From contig JBDHWD010000031.1 in assembly GCA_039810005.1 (NCBI GenBank), positions 1 through 29,149 on the forward strand: a stretch of 29,149 bases of DNA, written 5' to 3'. This document shows, one piece after another, positions 1 to 7,796 of the stretch (position 1 is the stretch's first letter; each line of letters begins with the position of its first letter). Source of the DNA: JAMLIA01 sp039810005. GTDB taxonomy: Bacteria > Chloroflexota > Chloroflexia > Thermomicrobiales > CFX8. The notes under the pieces are model-generated. The model did not search any database. It saw only the letters and a program-made list of their open reading frames with translations, and was not told the DNA's origin. The translations under genes were made by a program, and so were the position numbers.

Positions 1-566
1 TCGCCTCGCGCCTCTGGCTGGTGCTGGCGCGCTATGGGCACGGGGATCAGATGCGCATCCTTGATGGCGGCTGGACTGCCTGGCAGCAGGAGAATCGTCC
101 GGTCACCGACGCCGAGCCAACGCTGCCAGATTCGGTCACATTCACCATCGATCAGAATCAGGCGCGACCCGGCCTCATCGCCGACTGGAGCGAGGTCAAC
201 GCAGCGATATCCGATCCAAACACGGTCATCCTCGACGTGCGCCGCAGAAGCGAGTTCACCGGCGAGGAAGTGCGGGCTGCGCGCGGCGGTCGCGTGCCGG
301 GTGCGACGTGGCTCTTCTGGCAGGACAACCTCGATTGGGACGGCGACCGGCGCTTTATCTCGCCCGAGGCACTGGCCAGGCGCGCTGCAGATGTTGGCCT
401 GACGCCCGAGACGCAGATCATCACTTACTGCCAGGGCGCGGTCCGCGCCGCTCACGCCGCCATCGCGCTCAAGATGGCCGGCTACGACAACATCAAGGTC
501 TACGACGGCTCCTGGGCCGAATGGGGCAACCGACCCGACCTGCCGATCGAGACCGGCGAGCCGTAG
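1..566 (+). CDS. Thiosulfate/3-mercaptopyruvate sulfurtransferase (rhodanese), 5' partial
   Basis: C-terminal part of a two-domain rhodanese; the reading frame is open to the left edge, so the start lies outside the window. The remnant of the first domain ends with the typical MRILDGGWTAWQ stretch. The second domain carries VILDVRRRSEF and the active-site loop Cys-Gln-Gly-Ala-Val-Arg (Cys codon at 429-431), matching the six-residue CxGxxR-like loop of thiosulfate or mercaptopyruvate sulfurtransferases. The Cys takes a sulfane sulfur from a donor and passes it to cyanide, thiols or protein acceptors, probably in the cytoplasm. It ends in YDGSWAEWGNRPDLPIE, the usual end of the domain. Which substrate is used cannot be told. 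The downstream gene starts 65 bp later on the same strand. Confidence 0.93.
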   Translation, partial: ASRLWLVLARYGHGDQMRILDGGWTAWQQENRPVTDAEPTLPDSVTFTIDQNQARPGLIADWSEVNAAISDPNTVILDVRRRSEFTGEEVRAARGGRVPGATWLFWQDNLDWDGDRRFISPEALARRAADVGLTPETQIITYCQGAVRAAHAAIALKMAGYDNIKVYDGSWAEWGNRPDLPIETGEP

Positions 567-631
567 CGCTGGCACGCAACTGGCTGCGGTTTGCGATGGG
601 GCACCACAACTGAACGCGGAAGGACGGCCCG

Positions 632-2326
632 ATGCCACGCAAGAAGCGCCGGATCAATGCGAAGAAGCACACCGCCCCGCCATCGCGCCCGCCATCGCCG
701 GAGATGGTCGCGTTCGAAGCGCAGCTGGACGAGTTCGGCCGCGCCTATCTCGACCAGGACACGAAACTCGTCACCGAAATCCTTGCAGGGTTCGAGACTG
801 TACCGCCGTTCGCCCCGGAGGCCATTACTCGGCGATTGATCGAGGATCGCGAGCCGGTGAGCGGCCCCATGCTGCTGATGCTGTCCGAGATTGCAGGCGA
901 CGACATGGACGTCTACCTCAATCGGATCGCCACCAATCGCGCGACCCCCGACATGACAAGGTTCGAGTCTCGACGTATCCTCGGCTTTGACGAAGCGCAC
1001 GAAGTCCCCGAACGTACGCGGTTCCTGAAGTCGCTCAAAGACGGGTTGGGGATACTCGCGCAGGCCACGAAGATTATCGGCCTCTCCTGGCCAGCACACA
1101 CCTACCTTCCGGAAGAGGTTCTCGCATACCTCGCGGCGCTGGTCCCGTCGCGACAGCGAGCAGCGATCGTGCGCATCCGCGACGAGGCCGGCCCATACGC
1201 GATCCCGATTCTGCACGCGCTGCTGCATTTTGAGGAACCGGCAACCCAGCGACTCGCGATCGATGCGCTCGCGTCGTTCCACTTTGCCGGTTCGCAAGCT
1301 CCACTGGAACGCATCCGGGCCGCCGCAACCGACCCGGGCATCCGGGAGCACGCAACGACCGTCCTGCAGGAGGTGACCTTCGACCTGACCACGATCCCGC
1401 CAGCGGACGACGAGATGCCGCCATTCCCGCCGGACGATATCGGCCGGCCAGACCGAACGGTGGTCGGACCGCTGCTCGCGACTGGCGAGCAAAGCCTGTT
1501 CGTCATCCGGCACAGAAGCGACCTGATCGCCGATGTCATCGAGTTCGTAACCGACGATGTTGCGGGCGTCCTCGAAGCCATCAGAACGCCCTCCGTGCCG
1601 CTCGGCGACATCGAAACCCTGATTTTCGCGACAATCGGCGACGACGCCGATTACGTCGACGTGCCGCCTGCCGCGGCGCGGGGGTTGCTCGCCATGGCGA
1701 TCGACACCAGTATCGAGAATGGGTTCGGGTTTGGCCTGGATCTCGAGTTCGCAGAGCCTTTCGTCCATGACACCTGGCCCGTGGAGCCTCACGAGCCCGT
1801 CATTGATCCAGTACTCGACGACACCGGGTTCGAGACGCGCAACGATCTGGTCGAGCAGAGTGCGGTGCTGCTGGGCTCGGGGCTGATGCCCGACTGGTCA
1901 TTCGACCCCTTCGGCGCTATGCAGCTGTACATGCCGGAGGACGTCAAGAACGCGGGGAACTGGGGCGAGCAGGACATCTCGCAAGCAGTCGAGGCGATGG
2001 CAACGCCAGAGGAAGTGGCGCGGATACCGCAGCGGCTCCGGCGCGTCGCGTACATGCTGGATCTGACTGGCGACAAGCATCTGCGCGACACGGCACTCGC
2101 GGTATCCGCATCGCTACGCGACCCGGAATCGATCGACCTCACCTCGAATGCATTCCTGCGGGCGATGGCTCGCGAAACACTGCTCTCACTGTCATCCATG
2201 CGGGCGGAGCTTGCAGATTTTGATATGAGTCAGGCGTTCGAAAGCATGGTCGAATCAATTATGAGCGACCCGAAAGCGGTCGCGGAGCTGCTCGGGCCGC
2301 TCGGCCGCTCCCCCAAGCGGAAGTAG
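632..2326 (+). CDS. Hypothetical helical (HEAT-like) protein, 564 aa
   Basis: I do not recognise a named family. The ATG is preceded by GGAAGGA at a good distance. The N-terminus is very basic (KKRRINAKK) and then proline-rich, followed by a long, mostly alpha-helical soluble protein. Residues about 170-250 contain paired amphipathic helices (for example YAIPILHALLHFEEPATQRLAIDALASF) resembling HEAT or PBS-lyase repeats, suggesting a protein-protein interaction scaffold. No transmembrane segment, signal peptide or catalytic motif is evident. The C-terminus is again basic (SPKRK). It ends only 4 bp from the end of the convergent rimM gene, so its transcript terminates inside or past rimM. Codon use looks like that of the neighbours. 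Confidence 0.8.
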   Translation: MPRKKRRINAKKHTAPPSRPPSPEMVAFEAQLDEFGRAYLDQDTKLVTEILAGFETVPPFAPEAITRRLIEDREPVSGPMLLMLSEIAGDDMDVYLNRIATNRATPDMTRFESRRILGFDEAHEVPERTRFLKSLKDGLGILAQATKIIGLSWPAHTYLPEEVLAYLAALVPSRQRAAIVRIRDEAGPYAIPILHALLHFEEPATQRLAIDALASFHFAGSQAPLERIRAAATDPGIREHATTVLQEVTFDLTTIPPADDEMPPFPPDDIGRPDRTVVGPLLATGEQSLFVIRHRSDLIADVIEFVTDDVAGVLEAIRTPSVPLGDIETLIFATIGDDADYVDVPPAAARGLLAMAIDTSIENGFGFGLDLEFAEPFVHDTWPVEPHEPVIDPVLDDTGFETRNDLVEQSAVLLGSGLMPDWSFDPFGAMQLYMPEDVKNAGNWGEQDISQAVEAMATPEEVARIPQRLRRVAYMLDLTGDKHLRDTALAVSASLRDPESIDLTSNAFLRAMARETLLSLSSMRAELADFDMSQAFESMVESIMSDPKAVAELLGPLGRSPKRK

Positions 2327-2330
2327 GAGC

Positions 2331-2936
2331 CTATTCCTCGTCCCACACCTGCGGACGGACGATGACGCGGTTGGCAGCGGGGTCAATGTCGAGGACCACG
2401 CTCTTGAGCGCGGGGAAGAGCTGCTCGTGGCCCTGCTCGTCGCGGACAACGTAGACATCGACCTCGCCGGATTCGATGATCTCGGCGAGAGTGCCGATCG
2501 GTTCGCCGGATTCGAGGAAGACCGCCAGGCCGATGAGCTGGTAATAGAACAGCTCGTCGGGCTCAAGCTGGCGCAGTTGCGAGCCGGAGACGCGCACGAG
2601 CGTGCCACGCAGCGCTTCGGCGGCATCGCGTGTGGTCACGTCAGGGAACCGCAGCAGCGCCTGACGGCCCTGCAGGCGGACGCCGGAGAGTTGGCGCGGA
2701 TTGGGGTCGTCGTCGAAGTAGACGCGGCGTAGCTTGCGAAGCCGCTCGGGATCGTCCGAGTAGATGTCCATCTTGACTTCGCCGGCGATTCCGTGCGCAG
2801 TCACGATCCGGCCAATAGCGAGGAAGACCTCGCTTGGCGGTGTCGAGGGATCCGGATTCGTTGGGGATGACGGACGCGCGGCGTTGCGGTCGCGCCAGGG
2901 TGTGCGGTGCGTGGGCCGTTCAGGAGTCGATGTCAA
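2331..2936 (-). CDS. rimM: Ribosome maturation factor RimM
   Basis: RimM binds ribosomal protein S19 in the 30S head and helps late 16S rRNA maturation. The protein opens with the diagnostic EVFLAIGRIVTAHGIAGEVK stretch, followed by the beta-barrel N domain, and ends with a PRC-barrel (FYYQLIGLAVFLESGEPIGTLAEI ... LFPALKSVVLDID). Length is normal for the family. Start choice is uncertain: there is no ATG or GTG before the conserved region. I chose TTG at 2936, with AAGGG 14 nt upstream, overlapping the end of khpA by 17 bp; a further TTG at 2969 is open but has no visible ribosome binding site. Third gene of the rpsP-khpA-rimM operon. trmD, which often follows, is absent; a convergent unrelated gene follows instead. 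Confidence 0.93.
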   Translation of the reverse strand: MTSTPERPTHRTPWRDRNAARPSSPTNPDPSTPPSEVFLAIGRIVTAHGIAGEVKMDIYSDDPERLRKLRRVYFDDDPNPRQLSGVRLQGRQALLRFPDVTTRDAAEALRGTLVRVSGSQLRQLEPDELFYYQLIGLAVFLESGEPIGTLAEIIESGEVDVYVVRDEQGHEQLFPALKSVVLDIDPAANRVIVRPQVWDEE

Positions 2937-3207
2937 GGCTCGCTCGCAGGCCCTTGCGTGATGCGGCAATCATCAGGATCGTGCGCATCGAGCGGGCGAT
3001 GCGTCCCTGACGACCGATAACGCGCCCCATCTCTTCTTCCGGGACACGCACCTTGATATGGACATTCGCGCCGAGACGCTCCGGGATGACCTGAACCACC
3101 TCGGGATCCTCGACGACATTCTCGACCATGAACTGGGTCAGCGAGACGAGGCTATCGATCGGACTTTCGGTATCGACCGCGTCGGCATTGGCGACGTTCT
3201 CATCCAT
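2920..3207 (-). CDS. khpA: KH-domain RNA-binding protein KhpA
   Basis: Small single-KH protein (95 aa) of the KhpA/YlqC family, which binds RNA, often as a partner of KhpB/Jag, and affects cell elongation and ribosome-related processes in other bacteria. The KH signature GRVIGRQGR (GxxG loop Gly-Arg-Gln-Gly) is present in the C-terminal half, preceded by LVSLTQFMVENVVEDPEVV, typical of the family. The frame is open up to a TTG at 3231, but ATG at 3207 has GGAGG 8 nt upstream, so I start there; the extra eight residues would be untranslated leader. The N-terminal ~20 residues are acidic. It sits between rpsP and rimM, the standard position. Confidence 0.93.
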   Translation of the reverse strand: MDENVANADAVDTESPIDSLVSLTQFMVENVVEDPEVVQVIPERLGANVHIKVRVPEEEMGRVIGRQGRIARSMRTILMIAASRKGLRASLDIDS

Positions 3208-3272
3208 ATCAGCGTCCTCCAGGCTGCTCAACTAGTCCGGAAATCAGCGCCGTTCCAGCGCCGAGTACACAA

Positions 3273-3297
3273 CTGGCTACCGCGACGCGGTAGCCAG
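3273..3297. repeat. Perfect 12-bp inverted repeat (intercistronic hairpin)
   Basis: CTGGCTACCGCG is followed after one base (A) by its exact reverse complement, 3273-3284 and 3286-3297. In the rpsP-khpA spacer of the minus-strand operon this would form a very stable hairpin (about 11 bp with a minimal loop). On the minus strand it is followed by TTGTGT, not a full U-tract, so it may act as a leaky attenuator or an RNA-stability/processing site that sets S16 against KhpA/RimM levels. That role is inference. Confidence 0.7.
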
Positions 3298-3336
3298 CCA
3301 GAGAAATCGACATCGATGAGCTGAGGCAGCGACCTG

Positions 3337-3702
3337 TCAGGCTGAGGCAGGCTCGGCGGCTGCGTCGGCAGCCGTTCCGGCCGGAATCACCTTCGGCGTA
3401 ATGCCGCGGCTCGGCACCTCGGTCACGTAGCCCTCTTCGAGGACTTCGCGGCTCAGCTTGCCCTCAATCACGCCCGCACGAACCAGCAGCGAGCGGACCT
3501 TATCGGTCGGCTGCGCGCCAACGCTCAGCCAGTGGGCCGCGCGCTCGCCATCAACGCGGAGCGTCGTCGGTGACGTTCGCGGATTGTAGATTCCGATGAT
3601 CTCAATGAAACGGCCATCGCGCGGCCACGTTGACTCGGCGACAACAATTCGATAGCTTGGCTGATGCTTGGCGCCCATCCGCCGAAGTCGCAGTTTCAGC
3701 AC
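3337..3702 (-). CDS. rpsP: 30S ribosomal protein bS16
   Basis: Component of the small ribosomal subunit needed for 30S assembly. The N-terminus LKLRLRRMGAKHQPSYRIVVAES and the following FIEIIGIYNPRTSP stretch are diagnostic of bS16. Start is GTG at 3702 with a strong GAGGAGGGAA site 8 nt upstream. At 121 aa it exceeds the ~80-90 residues of a minimal bS16; the extra residues are a C-terminal tail rich in Ala and Glu (AGTAADAAAEPASA), seen in some lineages and probably disordered. First gene of the operon with khpA and rimM; a candidate promoter lies about 90 bp upstream. Confidence 0.97.
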   Translation of the reverse strand: MLKLRLRRMGAKHQPSYRIVVAESTWPRDGRFIEIIGIYNPRTSPTTLRVDGERAAHWLSVGAQPTDKVRSLLVRAGVIEGKLSREVLEEGYVTEVPSRGITPKVIPAGTAADAAAEPASA

Positions 3703-4004
3703 GCTGCCAGTTCCCTCCTCAACCCGATATCGTCAGGCATCTTATGGAATTCTTTGCACGCAATAAGAAGCCCGGCACAGCCGGAACGACTGATGCTACC
3801 ACGACCTGACTGGTAGCGTCAACGCTGCGGCCACACGACCTGTCCATTTGTTCAGGTGTTGGGCTGTACGCGTGGCAGCAACAATTCCCGCCTGTGGTCC
3901 GGTGTCGAGGATACTGGCTGCGAGCATGCTTGGGACATCAACGCAATCGATGTTGACGATCGCTCACCCGGGCGAATCCACGCTGCATCAGGCTAGAGGG
4001 ACAG
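3703..4004. other. Intergenic region between rpsP and the divergent PEP-synthase-like gene
   Basis: This ~300-bp stretch separates two divergent transcription units. It holds the rpsP Shine-Dalgarno site, a short GC hairpin in the rpsP leader (CCGGC/GCCGG, 3772-3784) and the candidate rpsP promoter at 3793-3822. The right half (3830-3990) shows no convincing coding frame, repeat or RNA gene; it presumably holds the promoter of the rightward gene, but I could not pick one confidently. Confidence 0.5.
3793..3822 (-). promoter_or_regulatory. Candidate sigma-70-type promoter of rpsP-khpA-rimM
   Basis: On the minus strand TTGACG (3817-3822) is separated by 18 bp from TAGCAT (3793-3798). The predicted transcript would start near 3786 and have a leader of about 80 nt before the rpsP GTG. 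Assigned by match to consensus only. Confidence 0.4.
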
Positions 4005-4880
4005 ATGACTCGTGCCCTTGGACCGTTTCCCGACCAACTCCTCGTAAGCTTCGCGCCCCCGGCAGACCGCCAGCTCCCCAGGATGCTCTGGCTCGATGAT
4101 CCGCTGACACGCGATCCGCACCATAGCGGTCCCGCAGCGCACCTCGCTCGTCTCGCCGAACGCTACCCCGTCCCGCCCGGTTTCGTCATGAGCTTCTCCT
4201 CGTTCCCTCCCTCCACTATTCGCCCTTCCGAACTCGTTTTTGCCTATCGCCAGTTGGCATCGAGCGCCGGAGAGCCTGAGCCGGCCGTTGTCGTGCGGGC
4301 CCTCACGCCAGATTCAACATCCATTTCGCTACCCGGTCGGCCGAATACGATCGCGAACGTCAGAGGCGTCAGCGCAATCGCGGCCGCGATCGAGGCCTGC
4401 GCGTCAGCAACCGCACGCCATGATGTTCAGCGCTCGGTCATCGTGCAGCTCATGGTTCATGCTGATGTGAGCGTCATGGCCTACAGCGTTGAGACGTTCA
4501 CGAGCGATAGCGAGCACGTCGTCATTTCGGCCCGCTGGGGGCTCGGGATGGGCAGTTGCGATCCGGCGTGCGGTGCCGATCGCTGGCTGGTCAGGGTGAG
4601 CGACGGCAAGATTGTCGACTCCAGTCTTGGTGATAAGAAGCGGATGCTGGTGAGCGCCACAGATGGCGTTGCAGAGACGGCCGTGCCCGATGAAATGCGC
4701 AACCTGGCGACGCTCACCGACGAGCAGGTACACCAGGTGACGACGCTGTGTTCCCTTCTGCGTGCCGAGCATGGCGCGCCAATCTGTCTCGATGCGGCCT
4801 TCGCTGGTGGATGGCTCTCGCTGCTCCAGTGTCGCTCGATGCCGTGCAACGAATTCGGCGCGAGCGAGCCTGCTGCGTAA
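4005..4880 (+). CDS. Degenerate PEP-synthase/PPDK N-terminal (ATP-grasp)-like protein
   Basis: 291 aa, clearly paralogous to the next gene (shared MLWLDDP start, HLxRLAxR, VPPGF, VSVMAYS/VSAVLFS, RWGLG/SWGLG, LLQCR). In PEP synthase and rifampin phosphotransferase the domain binds ATP through a GxK lysine, an RSSAxxED-SFAGQ segment and a terminal E...QxR set. Here the lysine is Pro43, RSSA...SFAGQ is reduced to RALTPDSTSISLPGR, NPxT has become ETFT, the GLGE...GG loop has become GLGMGSCDPACG, and the late Glu is Asp263. Arg98, Gln275 and Arg277 survive. A segment of about 15 residues present in the paralog is deleted. The frame is intact over 870 bp, so it is maintained as a protein, probably non-catalytic (regulatory or substrate-binding). 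The ATG has AGAGGG 4 nt upstream. Confidence 0.8.
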   Translation: MTRALGPFPDQLLVSFAPPADRQLPRMLWLDDPLTRDPHHSGPAAHLARLAERYPVPPGFVMSFSSFPPSTIRPSELVFAYRQLASSAGEPEPAVVVRALTPDSTSISLPGRPNTIANVRGVSAIAAAIEACASATARHDVQRSVIVQLMVHADVSVMAYSVETFTSDSEHVVISARWGLGMGSCDPACGADRWLVRVSDGKIVDSSLGDKKRMLVSATDGVAETAVPDEMRNLATLTDEQVHQVTTLCSLLRAEHGAPICLDAAFAGGWLSLLQCRSMPCNEFGASEPAA

Positions 4881-4956
4881 CGCCCAACGCGTCGGCGCAT
4901 CCGTTCGTCGCGTCAAACCGCAGGATTCCGCACTTTTGAGATGACGTTACATTCAG

Positions 4957-4985
4957 TTGACTCGGATATCGATATCATGTACAAG
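4957..4985 (+). promoter_or_regulatory. Candidate promoter with palindromic operator in the spacer
   Basis: TTGACT (4957-4962) and TACAAG (4980-4985) are spaced by 17 bp. The spacer contains the perfect 12-bp palindrome GATATCGATATC (4965-4976), placed where a dimeric repressor or activator could act. An 8-bp direct repeat TTTTGAGA flanks the promoter at 4934-4941 and 5004-5011. The area is visibly more AT-rich than its surroundings. It would drive the ATP-grasp/PEP-mobile/exporter genes with a leader of about 170 nt. Inference from sequence pattern only. Confidence 0.42.
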
Positions 4986-5160
4986 AACATAAGGTTCGCG
5001 CTATTTTGAGACGCATCTTTGGCCGATATGCGCATGCTCGTCGAAGATCTCCATGCTGAATTGCGTGCGAGTCCACTGTATCGACCGATAGCCCGAACCT
5101 GACAAGCGTCCTGGTTACAGCCGTGACCGCGACCTCGCGGCAATACAAGTGAGATGGTGC

Positions 5161-6093
5161 ATGGATTCGTCCTCCTCACGCATCGTTACCCATCCTCGTG
5201 CATTGTCAGAGCCAGCCGACGAGAGGTCGGATATTGTCTGGCTCGATGATCCTCGAGCAACGAACGCCGACATGGTCGGCGCAAAGGCTGCCCATCTCAG
5301 CCGGCTCGCTCAGCGACACTGCATCCCGCCGGGCTTCTGCCTGACAGCGGATGCCCACCTGACCCGCGAGTTCGGAGGCCGCGTCGGCATGAATCTGCGC
5401 AGCGCAATCGCTCGCGCCTACAAGCAGCTGGCGGCTCGTTGCGGCAGCGACTCTCCGGCTGTCGCAGTCCGCTCGTCGGCAATCGACGAGGATGGGCCAC
5501 ACGCATCGTTCGCCGGCCAGCACGAGACGTACCTCAATATCCGCGGTGTCGAGAGCATCTGTGACGCCGTCGAGCGCTGCTGGGCGTCGGCGCAGACTGA
5601 GCAGGTGCTAGCGTATCGCCGCCGCCACAACCTGCCGATCGATCAGGTTCGCATTGCGGTATTGATCCAACTGCTCGTGCCGGCAGATGTATCTGCCGTC
5701 CTGTTCAGCATCAACCCGGTGACCTGCGCGCGCGACGAGATGGTGTTGACGGCAAGCTGGGGGCTGGGCGAGAGCATTGCTGGCGGCACGGTGACGCCTG
5801 ATATGTGGACGATCTGCAAAGCGGACCGTGCGATCCTGCGCGAACAGATCGCATCGAAGCAGCGCATGACCGTCTCGATGCTGGGCGGCGTGCGCGAGAT
5901 CGATGTCCCGCGGCTGATGCGCGCCCAGCCTTCACTGGAACCGGATCGAGTCCGGGAAATCGCTACGCTGGGGATCACGTTGGAGCGCCACGTCGGCTGG
6001 CCCGTCGACCTTGAGTTGGCGCTGGCGGCTGGTAGGCTGTATCTCCTCCAGTGTCGCCCGATAACAACGCTCCCTCGTCTACTGTCGAACTGA
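5161..6093 (+). CDS. PEP-synthase/PPDK-type ATP-binding subunit (stand-alone PPDK_N domain)
   Basis: 310 aa corresponding only to the N-terminal nucleotide-binding domain of PEP synthase, rifampin phosphotransferase or pyruvate phosphate dikinase. Key features are intact: GAKAAHL with Lys42, VRSSAIDEDGPHASFAGQ with Arg104, NPVT (186-189), ASWGLGESIAGG, and the closing DLE...LLQCRPIT with Glu285, Gln297 and Arg299. This domain transfers the beta-phosphate of ATP to the histidine of the swivelling domain, which here is in the next gene. I chose ATG at 5161; GTG at 5149 is the only upstream alternative and neither has a strong ribosome binding site. It ends 29 bp before the next gene. The split resembles the two main subunits of phenylphosphate synthase. 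Confidence 0.9.
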   Translation: MDSSSSRIVTHPRALSEPADERSDIVWLDDPRATNADMVGAKAAHLSRLAQRHCIPPGFCLTADAHLTREFGGRVGMNLRSAIARAYKQLAARCGSDSPAVAVRSSAIDEDGPHASFAGQHETYLNIRGVESICDAVERCWASAQTEQVLAYRRRHNLPIDQVRIAVLIQLLVPADVSAVLFSINPVTCARDEMVLTASWGLGESIAGGTVTPDMWTICKADRAILREQIASKQRMTVSMLGGVREIDVPRLMRAQPSLEPDRVREIATLGITLERHVGWPVDLELALAAGRLYLLQCRPITTLPRLLSN

Positions 6094-6122
6094 CGCGACA
6101 CATCACACAGGAGTGCCTGTCC

Positions 6123-7796
6123 ATGACTGCACCTACCCGCATTCCTCTCCCCGATCATCTGAGTCCCGACTGGGAGAAGCCTGAAGATGCCGATGTCTTC
6201 TGGAGGCAGGACCGGATGCATTACGACGGTCCGATCATGCACCTCGATGACGCACTGATGCGAACGTTCTATTCGCGCGGGATGAACCATGCGTTCGAGC
6301 TGTACGGCCTACCGATGCGTGCAGAGGCTCGCCGCTTCTGGGCTCATCACTACGAAACCCAGGCACCGGTGCCCCTCGCTCCAACCGAGATGGCGGCGAT
6401 GGAGGCGCATTCCGAGCGCGCAATTGGCGCTGTTCTCGGGCAGATGCAACAAAAGTGGGACTCCGAATGGCTTCCCGAGATCAGGGCGACGCTTGACGCC
6501 TGGGAAGCCTTCGACCTCGCCGGTACTCCGACCAGTGAGCTTGCCGATCATGTCGAGCAAGTTGTCGAGCAGTTAACGCGGCTGTTTGAGATTCACTTCG
6601 AAATTGCGATACCAGCGATGGTCCCACTCTCGTTGTTTGAGGAGCTGTACTTCGAGCTCTTCGGTGATGAGGACCGCCTCCGGCCTTACAAGCTCGTCCA
6701 GGGATACGAGAACAAGACGGTCCAGTCGGGGAACGCGCTCTGGCGGTTGAGCCAGCAGGCCGCTGCTATCCCGTCCGTCAGGGATGTCATCGTCGCGCAT
6801 CCGGCCGACGATGTCGTCACCAGGCTGGAGCAGACTGATGAGGGTCGCGCATTCCTCAGCGATCTTGCAGCCTATCTCGATGAGTTCGGTCGTCGCAGCG
6901 AAATGTGGTGGAGCGTCGCTCGGCCATCATGGATCGAGGACCCGTCTCCGGCGATCGAGATCATCAAGGGCTACCTCGCGCAGCCGGAGAAGAACCCTGA
7001 GCTTGAGCAGGCCGCGTTGGCTGCTGAGCGCGAGCAGCTCGTTGCCGAGGCGCGCGAACAGCTGCAGACTTTTCCGCAGGCGGTGCGCGATCAGTTCGAG
7101 TTTCTGCTGCAAGCCGGTCGCGTCGGCACCGTCCTCTCTGAGGATCACGGCTACTGGCTCGACTTCCGCGCCGCCAGCGACGCGCGACAGGTCTTTCTCG
7201 AGGCCGGCCGACGGCTGGCGGCAACAGGTGCAATTGAAGCAACCAACGACGTGTTCCACCTGACTCCGACTGAGATCATCGCTGCGCTTCGCGGCGGGCA
7301 GGACGACCTGCGGACACAGATCGACAGTCGCAAGGAGGAGATCGAGCGCTATCGCGGTGTCGAGCTACCGCTCATGGTCGGCACGCAGCCACCCGGCCCG
7401 CCGCCGGACAACCCCGGCACTCGCACGCTGGCCAAGTTCTTCGGGGTTCCTCCGCAGACATCGAACGATCCGAATATCCTCCTTGGCGCGCCTGGCTCGG
7501 CCGGCGTCGTTCGCGGCCCGGCCCGGATTGTTCGGACGCTGGATGACGCGGACAAGATCGGCCCGGGCGACGTCATGATTGCTGAGACGACTGCGCCGCC
7601 CTGGACACCGCTCTTCAGCACGGTTGCGGCGGTCGTGACCGATACCGGCGGCGTGCTGAGTCATTGCGCTGTCGTTGCGCGCGAATACGGCATTCCGGCT
7701 GTCGTCGGCACTGGTTTCGCAACACACCGGCTGCACGATGGTCAGATGGTCGAAGTGGACGGTGGCAGTGGCGTCGTCCGGATCATCGCCGAGTAG
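6123..7796 (+). CDS. PEP-utilizing enzyme, mobile (phospho-histidine) domain protein
   Basis: 557 aa. Residues ~455-555 form the swivelling domain of PEP synthase-type enzymes: GAPGSAGVVRGPARI, then AETTAPPWTPLF, and TDTGGVLSHCAVVAREYGIPAVVG, in which His514 is the expected phospho-carrier. Residues 1-440 are helical and resemble the acceptor-binding middle domain of rifampin phosphotransferase or the large subunit of phenylphosphate synthase (for example VLSEDHGYWLDF and a following NDVFHLTPTEI). There is no ATP-grasp domain, so it must work with the upstream subunit: ATP to His514 to an acceptor. Start is ATG 6123 with CAGGAG 9 nt upstream; an in-frame GTG at 6051 would overlap the previous gene. 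The acceptor (antibiotic, phenol or pyruvate) cannot be read from sequence. Confidence 0.9.
   Translation: MTAPTRIPLPDHLSPDWEKPEDADVFWRQDRMHYDGPIMHLDDALMRTFYSRGMNHAFELYGLPMRAEARRFWAHHYETQAPVPLAPTEMAAMEAHSERAIGAVLGQMQQKWDSEWLPEIRATLDAWEAFDLAGTPTSELADHVEQVVEQLTRLFEIHFEIAIPAMVPLSLFEELYFELFGDEDRLRPYKLVQGYENKTVQSGNALWRLSQQAAAIPSVRDVIVAHPADDVVTRLEQTDEGRAFLSDLAAYLDEFGRRSEMWWSVARPSWIEDPSPAIEIIKGYLAQPEKNPELEQAALAAEREQLVAEAREQLQTFPQAVRDQFEFLLQAGRVGTVLSEDHGYWLDFRAASDARQVFLEAGRRLAATGAIEATNDVFHLTPTEIIAALRGGQDDLRTQIDSRKEEIERYRGVELPLMVGTQPPGPPPDNPGTRTLAKFFGVPPQTSNDPNILLGAPGSAGVVRGPARIVRTLDDADKIGPGDVMIAETTAPPWTPLFSTVAAVVTDTGGVLSHCAVVAREYGIPAVVGTGFATHRLHDGQMVEVDGGSGVVRIIAE

Noticed and set aside
500..1792. 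430-aa open frame on the minus strand opposite the helical protein
   Set aside because: Arg/Asp/Gly-rich antisense shadow typical of GC-rich DNA; the plus-strand gene has a ribosome binding site and natural protein composition.
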